From RUG11237 sp050874665 (GTDB lineage: Bacteria > Bacillota > Clostridia > Lachnospirales > Lachnospiraceae), in assembly GCA_050874665.1 (NCBI GenBank), contig JBNMLC010000007.1, positions 1 through 64,000 of the forward strand: a stretch of 64,000 nt of DNA, written 5' to 3'. Position 1 is the first letter of the stretch. Every line of letters starts with the position of its first letter. Below are positions 26,058 through 35,213 of this stretch, one piece after another. The position numbers were made by a program, and so were the translations under genes. The notes beneath the pieces were generated by a model. It searched no databases, was not told the origin of the DNA, and was given only the letters and a program-made list of their open reading frames with translations.

Positions 26058-27560
26058 TTATTTTAAATTGCCCATAGAAATCCACTGTGAAACAGCATAG
26101 TCTGCAATCTTATTGTAATCATTTTCATCCCATACCGGCTTTGTCAGATAGTTTTGTAAAATATAGGTTCCTACCGTATTTCCACCCCAGTTAGATGGTG
26201 CACCATTGTATGGATTTGACAGCGTTCCCCCCATATTTACATATTTAATAATGGAATTTCCCAATGCATTAGAAACTGTAGTGGTTTCCGGATCTGCATT
26301 ATATGGGATAAACTGAAATACTTCCGTTATATATTTCATACCTGTTTCTGAAGTGTTCAGCCAGACCAGAAAATCCTGTGCTGCCTTTTTATGTGCTTCA
26401 TCATTTCTGTCATTTATTACATAATACATAGATGCAAATACCGGAATCGTACTATTCATTTGTGCCGCTGTTAAACCCTCCACCTTAATATCTGCATCTG
26501 TAACCGGAAGCTTCACAGGAAGAAATGTGAGTCGCTGTGCAACTGCATCATCTATCTCTGCAATGCTGGATGCTGTCCAGTTACCATTTTTAAAGAATAT
26601 GGCTTTACTCTCGGCAAACTTTTTAATCGCTGCATCATAGCTGTTTGTAGTAGAATTAATCATATCTGCTGAACGAGCCAAATGTCCATTGTCACCTGCA
26701 GCGTAGGAGGTTTTTAAATCCAGTGCTTTCGCATATGCAACAAAGGAATTTTTCAAGCCCTGTACCTGTTCTTTCGTTGCATTTTGTGCCTGACTTACAT
26801 TTGCAAGACCACTGCACACCGCTACATTTAACATATGATCTCCATACGTCCAGGAATCACTTCCTGCAAATGCAAACACCCCTGTCAATTTTGACGCCAG
26901 ACCTGTCTTTCCCCCAATTGTGTATGTATTTCCATTCAGCATAATCTGACCGCCTGCACCTGTATCAATCATATTTCCGAGAACACGAATGCAATTTTCC
27001 CATTCCTCATAACTGCAAAGTCTTAAATCCTCTAAAACCTTGTCTTTGTTCCCTTCGCCAAAAATATCTGATATCATCTGGGTATCTACCATATAGCCAT
27101 AACCTTCAATATTATATGGCACTCCATAATTCGTTCCCTCTTCTGTGGAAAGTCTTAATTCCTCCGGTATCTCATCTGCTAGTTTTTTAAATTCAGATGT
27201 CATACCCTCTGCCTTAGAGTAATCCATTACATAATCATAACTTTCCCACTCCTCTAACTCTGTCACCGACTGCACCGTATAAATATCCGGTTTTACTTTC
27301 TCATTCATCAAAGAGCGCAAAGCCTTCATATGATCTTCGCCTGCCTGCGTATTAAACAGTTTTACCTTTACTCCGCTCTCCTTTTCATATTCTGCAACCA
27401 ATTCCTTTAATGAATCTGAAATTTCACCTTTGGAATTAAAGATATATAATTCTGTTTCTTCCGTTTTCTGTGCATCTTGTCTTGTTTCTGCACTACCGCA
27501 AGCTGACAATGTAACTATCCCCAAAACAATACATAAAGCTGCTATTATTCTTCTCTTCAT
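26058..27560 (-). CDS. Extracellular solute-binding lipoprotein (sugar type)
   Basis: A 500-residue family 1 solute-binding protein. Signal peptide with lipobox LSACGS (Cys at about residue 21), followed by the mature start ETELYIFNSKGEISDSLKEL. It has a bilobed layout with the hinge regions NYGVPYNIEGYGYMVDT and AIFFKNGNWTASSIAEID, as in carbohydrate-binding proteins. No membrane permease or ATPase accompanies it; the next gene is a chemoreceptor. It may present ligand to that receptor or serve a transporter encoded elsewhere. Confidence 0.88.
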   Translation of the reverse strand: MKRRIIAALCIVLGIVTLSACGSAETRQDAQKTEETELYIFNSKGEISDSLKELVAEYEKESGVKVKLFNTQAGEDHMKALRSLMNEKVKPDIYTVQSVTELEEWESYDYVMDYSKAEGMTSEFKKLADEIPEELRLSTEEGTNYGVPYNIEGYGYMVDTQMISDIFGEGNKDKVLEDLRLCSYEEWENCIRVLGNMIDTGAGGQIMLNGNTYTIGGKTGLASKLTGVFAFAGSDSWTYGDHMLNVAVCSGLANVSQAQNATKEQVQGLKNSFVAYAKALDLKTSYAAGDNGHLARSADMINSTTNSYDAAIKKFAESKAIFFKNGNWTASSIAEIDDAVAQRLTFLPVKLPVTDADIKVEGLTAAQMNSTIPVFASMYYVINDRNDEAHKKAAQDFLVWLNTSETGMKYITEVFQFIPYNADPETTTVSNALGNSIIKYVNMGGTLSNPYNGAPSNWGGNTVGTYILQNYLTKPVWDENDYNKIADYAVSQWISMGNLK

Positions 27561-27595
27561 AGTACTTCCTCCATTTCCCTCAAGCTAGTAATTAT

Positions 27596-27624
27596 ATACT
27601 ATAGATTACTATATTTTTGTGCAA
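27596..27624 (-). promoter_or_regulatory. Promoter of the binding-protein/chemoreceptor operon
   Basis: TTGCAC (27619-27624), 17 nt, TAGTAT (27596-27601), about 36 nt upstream of the lipoprotein start on the minus strand. It is a moderate match to the sigma-A consensus. Confidence 0.5.
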
Positions 27625-27671
27625 AATACAAGTTATAGAAAGTATTTTTTTTGCATTTTTATGCACTTTTA

Positions 27672-28070
27672 CTATTCAAAAAATAGTACTCGAAGTGATT
27701 TGCAGATTTTCATAGCAGGAAAAGATAATAAGAACCAAAAAAAGCTAAATATAAAACAAATTTGTCCCATTACCTGTAATGGCATGCCACTATAATCCCA
27801 TACATCCAGTTTCAACCATAAATTTACAATGCATCCGCAGATCAGTTCTAGCAGTGTAATTCCTGCCCCACTAAGCAACATCTTAGACCAGACGTTTGGT
27901 AAACATGTCATTCTTTCTGAAATTACATCTATCATTTCAAAACAGCAGCCTCCAAGCAGAAACATACTCCAGTGGGACTCGCCCCGATACAGTAACTCCA
28001 CGCAATAATACATTGCTCCTCCTAAAGACATTAAAAATAGATTTTGCCATATAATATTCCATGTTTTCAT
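27672..28070 (-). CDS. Putative ABC-transporter type IV (CmpB-like) membrane protein
   Basis: A 132-residue protein with four membrane helices. The pattern GGAMYYCVELLYRGESHWSM, then GAGITLLELICGCIVNL and LDVWDYSGMPLQVMGQICFI matches the small membrane family called putative ABC-transporter type IV/CmpB (PF06541), whose transport role is unproved. Family signature residues (Y-x-E-x-x-x-R-G and D-Y) are intact. No ATPase gene is nearby. It lies alone between a divergent gene and the lipoprotein gene. Confidence 0.75.
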   Translation of the reverse strand: MKTWNIIWQNLFLMSLGGAMYYCVELLYRGESHWSMFLLGGCCFEMIDVISERMTCLPNVWSKMLLSGAGITLLELICGCIVNLWLKLDVWDYSGMPLQVMGQICFIFSFFWFLLSFPAMKICKSLRVLFFE

Positions 28071-28212
28071 ATCGCTATATCCCCTTCTCTTCTTTGCTTT
28101 TACCTCATCTTGTCCTTTCCGTTCTTTCTATATTCTTTCCCTGTTTTTTTTATGCTATTACAACTATTTTTGCTTTTTTGTGTAATTTTTACATATTTTT
28201 CCATAAATACGT

Positions 28213-28241
28213 TTGAAAAATATACATTTTTGCGGTATTAT
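28213..28241 (+). promoter_or_regulatory. Promoter of the FapA-like gene
   Basis: TTGAAA (28213-28218), 17-nt spacer, TATTAT (28236-28241), followed at 28285 by the start codon preceded by AAGGGGG. A clear plus-strand sigma-A promoter. Confidence 0.7.
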
Positions 28242-28284
28242 AAAATAAGGTAGCATCAGTGCGTTTTTATAAGGGGGACATTTT

Positions 28285-30744
28285 ATGCAAGAAGCAAAAA
28301 AACAAATGGATATAGAAAAACAGAAATATCTTTTATTATTGAAGGCATGTAAATCTTTTGGCGGAGATATCAAATTATATCAAAAGTTAAAATTAAGTAT
28401 TCCGCAATTAATTCAGATATTAAAAGGCTTAGAAAGCAAGTTAGATGTTTCTTACTATCTGAATCCTAAATTTAGTGCAACACAAATGGAAATTCTTCGC
28501 AAAGGTTTAGAGGACGGCATTTCTTTAAAAATATGGTTAGAGCAGGGATTTAATTGGCTACAGGTAGAACAAATCTATTTAGGCTACAAGGCAGATTTGC
28601 CCATCGAACGATATGGACTTTTAGAATATGACGACAAGCAGATGCAACAGATTCGTCTTGGCTTATTAGAGGGATTAGACACTACCATTTATGAATCTCC
28701 CGAATTTTCATCTCCTCAGATGTTAGAAATACGCAAGGGATTACTTAAAAAATTAGATGTCTCTGAATACGCAAAACAAAATTACGATCCTATCATGATG
28801 CGTGAAATCCGTCGTTCACTGCAAGACCATTTTGATTATAAACCTTATCTTAAAAAGGGATATAATTCAAAAGTTTTACGACAGCTTCGTAAATCCCGAG
28901 AATGGGGGTATGATATTCTTTCTTTTGTGAACGCAGGCTACAACGCAGACCAGATCGAAGAGATTGGACTTTGCCTACAGCAAAATATTAATATTAAGCC
29001 TTATCTTACCACCCGTATCCGCTGGGAACAAATTCGGGAAATACGTCTTGGATTTGAGTCCGGTGTAGATGCCGCTTCCTATGCTAAAAGCGAATATTCA
29101 GCCGCCCAAATGGAACAGATTCGTCTTGGTATGGAAGAAGGACTTGAGGTTTCCGTCTACATGGATTCGAGTATTTCAGCAGATACCATGAAAACTACCA
29201 GAGAAAAACTTCTCTTTGCAAAGGATTCTTCTGCACTGGTAAATGACATGTTGTCTTTGTCCTCAAATGAAATCATGGCTTCTATTGAGGCAGAACTAGA
29301 AGCAAGCCAAAAGCTTAACAAAGGTGCTGATGTGGCTTCATCGACATCTCCCAAAACCCAGACCTCTGTTTCCATTGCTCAGGATGGTATGAGTGCCAGT
29401 CTTTTTCTGGCTCCACCGCAAGATGAACCATATACTGTAGAGCATCTGGTAACATTTCTTGCAGAGCATAACATTAAGCAAGGAATAAACCTTGCAAGCT
29501 TACAGCGAATTGTTCGAAAAGAATTATATAATGAAGCAATTGTCATAGCTCGTGGAAAAGATGCAATAAATGGAAGTGATGGCTTTTTCACCTTCCATTT
29601 TAGTCCTGAAAAAAAAGACCATAAACCGGTTATATTACCAAATGGTTCTGTAGATTACTTTAATAATGCTTCCTATGAATTTGCAAAAGAGGGCGACTTA
29701 TTGGCAGAATATACGCCGGCTACTCCCGGAGAGTACGGATATAGTGTGAGTGGAAAGCTTATTATCCCAAAGCGTGGAAAAGATCTTCCTATACTTCGTG
29801 GAAAAGGCATTCGTATGACGGAAGATAAAAAACAATATTTTGCTACTTGCAGCGGACAAATTGAATACCAGAATAATAAAATCAATATTGTCAATTGCCT
29901 TTCTATCAGTAAGGATCTTGATATTTCCGTTGGCAATATCAATTTTGATGGAAATGTAGAAATCATGGGAAATATTATTCCTAATATGGTTGTCCGGGCA
30001 ACAGGTTATGTAAAAGTAAATGGCTATGTAGAATCTGCTTCCATCTATGCTGCCGGTGATGTCGTTTTAGCGAAAGGGATTCAGGGTGGAGATATTTCTT
30101 ACATTGAAGCCGGAGGCAATGTATTTGCACCATTTTTTGAATCTACAACCATAAAATGTGGCGGTTCTTTAAATGCAAATCACATTCTAAACTGTGACGT
30201 TACTTGTGCTGACGGCGTATTACTTTCCGGAAAGCGTGGTCTGATTCTTGGTGGAATCACAAGAGCGCTACGCTATATTGATGCGACTACCGTTGGAAAC
30301 AGGGCTGAACTTCCAACCACTTTGATTCTTGGTGTAGATTCTGAAATCATAAAGAAGTATGGTGAAACCATGCAGGCTATATCTAAATCAAAATTAGAAA
30401 TTACCGCTTTAAAAAAGAATCTTGTAATCTTTGAAGAACAAAATCAGACAGAGCATTACACTTACAAAACGTTGCAACAGGCAATTAAAATACGAGAGGA
30501 TGATTTGGTTTCACTAACGAACCAGCTAAACGAATGTAACCGCATTATTGAAGCTGCTGCCTCCTCTTGTGCCGGTTTCCGCGGAAGTGTTTACCCTGGA
30601 ACCATAATTTCTATTAACGCAGAAAAACATCAAGTAAAAGAAGAGCAACAGCAAGTGACCTTCCGATTGCGAGATCGCAAAATTATTATGGAAGAATATA
30701 CGGAACCCAATTTTAAACAAAGTGAAAGTTCCCAAAAAGAATAG
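28285..30744 (+). CDS. FapA/DUF342 protein with N-terminal 26-residue repeats
   Basis: An 819-residue soluble protein. Residues about 35-310 consist of ten to eleven units of 26 residues with consensus Y/F-S-x-x-QM-x-EIR-x-GL-x-x-GLDV-x-x-Y-x-x (examples EYDDKQMQQIRLGLLEGLD, EFSSPQMLEIRKGLLKKLD, EYSAAQMEQIRLGMEEGLE), probably a helical solenoid. Residues about 375-800 form the DUF342/FapA region: TPGEYGYSVSGKLI, then glycine-rich beta-helix turns (GNINFDGNVEIMGNIIPNMV, GYVKVNGYVESASIYAAGDV), a coiled coil near 690-740 and a small C-terminal beta domain. FapA-type proteins are cytoplasmic and linked to polar or cell-surface assembly; the repeat fusion is unusual. It is followed by degV. Confidence 0.85.
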   Translation: MQEAKKQMDIEKQKYLLLLKACKSFGGDIKLYQKLKLSIPQLIQILKGLESKLDVSYYLNPKFSATQMEILRKGLEDGISLKIWLEQGFNWLQVEQIYLGYKADLPIERYGLLEYDDKQMQQIRLGLLEGLDTTIYESPEFSSPQMLEIRKGLLKKLDVSEYAKQNYDPIMMREIRRSLQDHFDYKPYLKKGYNSKVLRQLRKSREWGYDILSFVNAGYNADQIEEIGLCLQQNINIKPYLTTRIRWEQIREIRLGFESGVDAASYAKSEYSAAQMEQIRLGMEEGLEVSVYMDSSISADTMKTTREKLLFAKDSSALVNDMLSLSSNEIMASIEAELEASQKLNKGADVASSTSPKTQTSVSIAQDGMSASLFLAPPQDEPYTVEHLVTFLAEHNIKQGINLASLQRIVRKELYNEAIVIARGKDAINGSDGFFTFHFSPEKKDHKPVILPNGSVDYFNNASYEFAKEGDLLAEYTPATPGEYGYSVSGKLIIPKRGKDLPILRGKGIRMTEDKKQYFATCSGQIEYQNNKINIVNCLSISKDLDISVGNINFDGNVEIMGNIIPNMVVRATGYVKVNGYVESASIYAAGDVVLAKGIQGGDISYIEAGGNVFAPFFESTTIKCGGSLNANHILNCDVTCADGVLLSGKRGLILGGITRALRYIDATTVGNRAELPTTLILGVDSEIIKKYGETMQAISKSKLEITALKKNLVIFEEQNQTEHYTYKTLQQAIKIREDDLVSLTNQLNECNRIIEAAASSCAGFRGSVYPGTIISINAEKHQVKEEQQQVTFRLRDRKIIMEEYTEPNFKQSESSQKE

Positions 30745-30814
30745 TTATTTTCTATTTACTTTGGAATAAAATATGATATACTCTAATAAAAATGAAGAAT
30801 AATAGGAGAACTGT

Positions 30815-31687
30815 ATGAAAAACTTTATTATTTCAACTGATACAACTTCCGATTTACCAGAAGATTATATAATAAAACATAATCTTGGAATATTATCTTT
30901 AACTTATACTATGGAGGATGTAACCTATGACTGGGAACATCCTATGAATGTACAGGAATTTTATCAAAAAATGCGGAAAGGCTCCCTGCCGACCACATCA
31001 CAGGTAAATCCTACTACTGCAAAAGAATTTTTTATTAAATTTGCCCGAAAAAATGATGCCAATATTCTTCACATTGCATTTTCCTCAGGCTTAAGTGGCA
31101 GTTATAATAGTGCCCTGCTGGCTGCTCAGGAATTGGAAGAAGAAGGATTTCCTTACAAAATCATTGTAATAGATTCCCTCTGTGCCTCTCTAGGCGAAGG
31201 TCTGCTAGTACACAAAGCAGTCTGTATGTTAGAAAACGGAAATTCTTTAGAAGAAACAAGCCAATGGGTAGAGGAAAATAAACTTCATATTGTCCACAAT
31301 TTTACTGTAGATGATCTGAATCATTTATACCGAGGCGGAAGAGTTTCTAAGACCGCCGCTTTTCTTGGTACTCTTGCCAGTATCAAACCGATTCTGCATG
31401 TAGATAATGAGGGACATTTGATTCCTTTACAAAAAGTACGTGGTCGAAAGAAATCTTTGATTACATTGGTTGACTCGATGGAAAAGCAAATGGGAAGCTA
31501 TGCAAACCAAAATGACATTGTTTTCATCAGTCATGGAGATTGTCTCGATGATGCCCAATTGTTAGCCGATATGATAAGAGAACGGCTTGGAATTAACTCT
31601 TTCCTGATTAACTATGTAGGTTCTACGATTGGAGCTCACTCCGGTCCGGGAACGCTTGCTTTGTTTTATCTTGGTGAATACCGTTAG
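30815..31687 (+). CDS. DegV-family fatty-acid-binding protein
   Basis: A 290-residue DegV protein. The N-terminus has STDTTSDLPEDYI, and the lipid-contacting loops TTSQVNPTTAKEFF, FSSGLSGSYNSALLA and VDDLNHLYRGGRVSKTAAFL are all present, with the terminal YVGSTIGAHSGPGTLALFYL. In Firmicutes such FakB-like proteins present fatty acids to the kinase FakA for phosphorylation; no kinase gene is nearby. A promoter-like TATACT stands just upstream, and a strong terminator follows. Confidence 0.93.
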   Translation: MKNFIISTDTTSDLPEDYIIKHNLGILSLTYTMEDVTYDWEHPMNVQEFYQKMRKGSLPTTSQVNPTTAKEFFIKFARKNDANILHIAFSSGLSGSYNSALLAAQELEEEGFPYKIIVIDSLCASLGEGLLVHKAVCMLENGNSLEETSQWVEENKLHIVHNFTVDDLNHLYRGGRVSKTAAFLGTLASIKPILHVDNEGHLIPLQKVRGRKKSLITLVDSMEKQMGSYANQNDIVFISHGDCLDDAQLLADMIRERLGINSFLINYVGSTIGAHSGPGTLALFYLGEYR

Positions 31688-31694
31688 TTAATTT

Positions 31695-31740
31695 ATGAAA
31701 AGCATGCCCACACTTAACAGACTATGAGCATGCTTTTCAT
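31695..31740. terminator. Terminator between degV and spoIVA
   Basis: ATGAAAAGCATGC pairs perfectly over 13 bp with GCATGCTTTTCAT around a 20-nt loop. The T-run lies inside the right arm on the plus strand and in the mirrored arm on the minus strand, so it can serve both converging genes. Confidence 0.75.
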
Positions 31741-31777
31741 TTACTTGAATTTTAAGTTCAATTTTCCTCGCATCAGT

Positions 31778-33250
31778 TTATATAATAATACAAACCATGC
31801 CACCACTACTGTCATTCACCACCTTTTGCATTGTATCCTGCAATTTACTTTGACTTTCCTCTCCAATCTGTGAGAGTTTAGAATTAATTCCATCTGATAC
31901 AAGCTGTTCTACAGACTTTCCAAATATATTAATTTTCCAAATACCCTCTGCCTCGTTACTGTTATTCTTAATGTATTCAATCAAATCTTTTGCCTGTTGT
32001 TCACTTCCCACAATTGGTGCTATTTCTGTTTCAATTCCTGCACGTATCATATGTATGGAAGGTGCCTCAGAACGTATCTTTACGCCAAATTTATTTCCAT
32101 GTTTCACAATTTCCGGCTCGTATAATTTAATCTCATTTTGTGATGGCATTACCACACCATAACCGCTCATTTTTACCGATTGCATAGCATTTTCTACCTT
32201 TTGATACTCCTGTCTCATACGTGCGAGTTCCTGTACTGTCGATAACATCGTATATTCGTTTTCCACATCGACACCAAGCATTTCAGAAATCATTTCATAA
32301 TAAAATTTATCTGCAATCTGAATCTGCACCTTAATCTTTCCGGTGGCTAAATCCACTTCATCTAATTTCATTCTACTGACGTAGGCGCTCTCAAAAGATA
32401 ATTTTTCATCTATTGCATCTCTAATTGCCTTGATTCCTTCAGAACTTTCTCTGATTTTTTCTACTAAATCCGTTTTAATTGGGTGATGCATAGGCAATGT
32501 TTCTATCCACTTTGGTACAAAATATTCTATTTCCATCACTGGAAATTCCATTAATATATATTCTAATATTTTGTGAATATCATCTTTTCGAATTTGCTGG
32601 CAATTCAGACTCAGCACTCTTACATGATTCTTCTTTGAAATTTCTTCTGCAATTCTTGTACTTTCTTCACTGTATGGTTTCATAGAATTTAAAATCACCA
32701 CAAATGGTTTTCCGATTTTCTTTAATTCTGCAATTGTCTTTTCTTCCGGTGCTATGTAATTTTCCCTCGGGATTCCACTTACAGAACCATCTGTTGTCAC
32801 AACAATGCCAATGGTAGAGTGATCATGAATTACCTTTCTGGTACCTATTTCTGCGGCCTGTGTAAAAGACATCTCCTGCTCTGACCACGGTGTTTTTACC
32901 AGGCGTTCCGTATCTCCCACAATATGTCCTTCTGCCCCTTCTACCATATAACCCACACAATCAATAAGGCGCACTGAAACCTGAATATCATCAGCTAACT
33001 TGATTTTTGCTGCCTCCTTAGGGATAAATTTCGGCTCCGTTGTCATAATCATCCTTCCCTGAGCCGACTGTGGCAATTCGTCCTGTGTTCTGTTTCGCAC
33101 GTATTCATCTTCTATCTCCGGCAAAACCATCAAATCCATAAACCGCTTAATAAATGTTGACTTTCCTGTTCTTACCGGTCCCACTACACCAAGATATATC
33201 TCGCCATTTGTTCGTACCTGTATATCTTTGTATAAATCAACCGTTTTCAT
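31778..33250 (-). CDS. spoIVA: Stage IV sporulation protein A
   Basis: 490 residues, close to the Bacillus protein (492). The N-terminal GTPase-like domain that in fact hydrolyses ATP has Walker A VVGPVRTGKSTFIKRFMD, RLIDCVGYMVEGAEG, and the sensor TTEPKFIPKEA; the family-specific C-terminus ends DSSGGMVCIII. SpoIVA polymerises on the forespore outer membrane as the base of the coat, anchored by SpoVM. Start set at MKTVDLYKDIQ after TAGGAGGA. A sigma-E-like promoter lies just upstream. Confidence 0.97.
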   Translation of the reverse strand: MKTVDLYKDIQVRTNGEIYLGVVGPVRTGKSTFIKRFMDLMVLPEIEDEYVRNRTQDELPQSAQGRMIMTTEPKFIPKEAAKIKLADDIQVSVRLIDCVGYMVEGAEGHIVGDTERLVKTPWSEQEMSFTQAAEIGTRKVIHDHSTIGIVVTTDGSVSGIPRENYIAPEEKTIAELKKIGKPFVVILNSMKPYSEESTRIAEEISKKNHVRVLSLNCQQIRKDDIHKILEYILMEFPVMEIEYFVPKWIETLPMHHPIKTDLVEKIRESSEGIKAIRDAIDEKLSFESAYVSRMKLDEVDLATGKIKVQIQIADKFYYEMISEMLGVDVENEYTMLSTVQELARMRQEYQKVENAMQSVKMSGYGVVMPSQNEIKLYEPEIVKHGNKFGVKIRSEAPSIHMIRAGIETEIAPIVGSEQQAKDLIEYIKNNSNEAEGIWKINIFGKSVEQLVSDGINSKLSQIGEESQSKLQDTMQKVVNDSSGGMVCIII

Positions 33251-33315
33251 AAAAAATCCTCCTAACTTATAGTATAGTTCAGACATGCCTAAAGGGCTAA
33301 ATCTGCAGTTAATAC

Positions 33316-33344
33316 ACTATATGTCAGAAGGGTTTAAAATATGC
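33316..33344 (-). promoter_or_regulatory. Sigma-E-type promoter of spoIVA
   Basis: GCATATT (33338-33344) and CATATAGT (33316-33323) are 14 nt apart on the minus strand, close to the sigma-E consensus (KMATATT, 14-15 nt, CATACAHT). It overlaps the last codons of the response-regulator gene and lies about 66 nt before the spoIVA start. SpoIVA is a known sigma-E target in Bacillus. Confidence 0.7.
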
Positions 33345-34333
33345 CCGAGGGCGGTATCAATGATTGCAATTCCTCCAGCATAATCAATTACATTCATTTT
33401 TTCTTGTAGTTTTTTTACCAAATCATCAAAAAAATCAGACAACTGGTACTCTTGTATCTCGTCAAGTATGTTCTCAGCTTTATCAAAGTCGAAATCTTCC
33501 AGGGCATTTTTCACTTTGCCAAACCACTGCACCAATTGTTCTTCCTTTGCCCGTGGTTTGCTTTCCTTTGATATTTGTATATCCACATAAGGTCTGAGCA
33601 GTTCATGAAACCTTCTATATTTAGAAATCAACTGCTCCGCTGCGCCTAACAGTGTTTCATCGTCATAGCTTCCACACTCATCTTCCACTTTCGCACAAAA
33701 CTTTGCAAACTCCAATGCTCCAATAAGACGAGATGCACTTTTTAACCCATGCACTTCAATTTTAAAGGCTTCCACCTCATAATTCTGTGCATGTACACGA
33801 AGCATATGAATTCTTCCGTCTATTGTTTTATAATACTCTTTCAGTATTTTTTTGTATGTAGCGATATCACCGGATAACTCGATGGCATAAGTACAAGAAA
33901 GTCCAGGAATCTGTAACTTTTCTTTTTCTTCCTGTGCACTCGCAGTTTCCTGCATTGATATGTTTTCCCATGAAATACAACTGCGCAACACATCTTCTAA
34001 TTCCTTCTGTTTTACAGGCTTTTGCAGAATAGCAGAAACCTCTCTCTTCTCTTTTTCCTGCACTTCATCTATGTTTGCAGTACACAAAATTATAGGAATC
34101 TTTTTTTGCTTTTTCTCTGCTTCCTCTCGAATTTTTCGGGCAGTTTCTACTCCATCAAATTCTGGCATCAGATAATCTGCAAAAATCAAGTCAAACGAAG
34201 TCAAATCCTCTCTTTTGAACGCTGCTGCTGCACTTTCTTCCATTTCTGCAATAATCCCACATTTTCGTAATAGGCCGGAAAGCACTGCCGCGCATACACT
34301 ATTATCATCAATTATAAGTGCTTGATATGCCAT
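33317..34333 (-). CDS. Receiver-HPt signalling protein
   Basis: A 338-residue two-component protein. Residues 3-120 form a receiver (IIDDN, FDLIFADYLMPEFDG with phosphoacceptor Asp, LCTAN, LQKPVK). Residues about 150-245 are an HPt domain with IEVHGLKSASRLIGALEFAK carrying the phospho-accepting His. The last 85 residues are helical and repeat an HPt-like pattern without the His. There is no output or kinase domain, so it should act as a relay node. Start at MAYQALIIDDN after GAGGTG. It lies 31 nt after another receiver gene on the same strand. Confidence 0.88.
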   Translation of the reverse strand: MAYQALIIDDNSVCAAVLSGLLRKCGIIAEMEESAAAAFKREDLTSFDLIFADYLMPEFDGVETARKIREEAEKKQKKIPIILCTANIDEVQEKEKREVSAILQKPVKQKELEDVLRSCISWENISMQETASAQEEKEKLQIPGLSCTYAIELSGDIATYKKILKEYYKTIDGRIHMLRVHAQNYEVEAFKIEVHGLKSASRLIGALEFAKFCAKVEDECGSYDDETLLGAAEQLISKYRRFHELLRPYVDIQISKESKPRAKEEQLVQWFGKVKNALEDFDFDKAENILDEIQEYQLSDFFDDLVKKLQEKMNVIDYAGGIAIIDTALGHILNPSDI

Positions 34334-34364
34334 TTTCTGCACCTCGCTCTCTTCTGTATCATAT

Positions 34365-35129
34365 CTATAATACGTCTAAAAAGTTCACAATTGCAGCAAG
34401 CATTTCATCCTTATGTACCGTCTTTAAAAAATATCCCTGTGGATTTAACTCCATTACTTCCTGTGCCTTTTCGTTGTCTGACAATCCTGTCAGGAAAAAT
34501 ACCGGAATATCTTTCATTTTAGGATGACTGCGTATTTTTTTTAGTGTTTCCTTTCCATCCATTCCCGGCATCAAATAATCCATTAAAATTAAATCTGCAT
34601 TCTTTTTTTCCAGGAATTTCAAGGCACTGTCTCCTGAGTTCACAATAGACACCCTGAAAGTATCCTCTAACCATAGTTTAATGGACTTCAAGGCAACAGG
34701 ATCGTCATCAATTACAAGAATATCTCTCTTATAAACATCTAACTGTAGCTTGTCTTTGCACTGACATTCTAAAATAGCTTGTACCGACAGCACAAAATTA
34801 TTAAGGCTTACAGGGCGTTTTATTTCTATGCACATTTCTAAATTGGCTTCTTTTCTAAATTCACTGCATTCTTCTTCTGTTCCTAACAGTACCAATTCGT
34901 TATTTAAAAATTTTCCGTGCTTTAAAATCTCAATCAAAGCAATCCGCTCGGTTTCTTCCATCTGATTCAAATAACAGACAATGCGATGCGGTTGAAATGC
35001 TCTTATTGTTTTTAAAATGTCTGTTTCCCCAATTACTGCTATATTAGATTCGAATATCGCATTTAACTTTTCTTGCAAAATTCTTTTTTGATATAAGATC
35101 TTTGCAATTACCAGTATTTTGTTCTCCAT
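34365..35129 (-). CDS. Response regulator with degenerate plus active receiver
   Basis: A 254-residue protein. Residues about 4-115 have a receiver-like fold lacking the acidic pocket and phosphoacceptor (ILVIAKILYQKRILQEKL, IVCYLNQMEET). Residues about 128-254 are a full receiver: ILVIDDDPVALKSI, ADLILMDYLMPGMDG, FFLTGLSD, GYFLKTVHKDEM. No DNA-binding or enzymatic output is present. Paired with the receiver-HPt gene downstream it suggests a phosphorelay without a local histidine kinase. Start at MENKILV for ribosome-site spacing. Confidence 0.85.
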   Translation of the reverse strand: MENKILVIAKILYQKRILQEKLNAIFESNIAVIGETDILKTIRAFQPHRIVCYLNQMEETERIALIEILKHGKFLNNELVLLGTEEECSEFRKEANLEMCIEIKRPVSLNNFVLSVQAILECQCKDKLQLDVYKRDILVIDDDPVALKSIKLWLEDTFRVSIVNSGDSALKFLEKKNADLILMDYLMPGMDGKETLKKIRSHPKMKDIPVFFLTGLSDNEKAQEVMELNPQGYFLKTVHKDEMLAAIVNFLDVL

Positions 35130-35157
35130 TTGCATGCCCTCTTATTCCTTGTCAAAA

Positions 35158-35182
35158 TACCCTTGTCACACTGACAAGGGTA
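35158..35182 (-). terminator. Terminator of gpmI
   Basis: Perfect 11-bp stem TACCCTTGTCA/TGACAAGGGTA with a 3-nt loop, followed on the minus strand by TTTTGAC; it is 32 nt after the gpmI stop. Confidence 0.8.
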
Positions 35183-35213
35183 TCCCGACATTTTGTATCT
35201 ATCAACTGATTAT

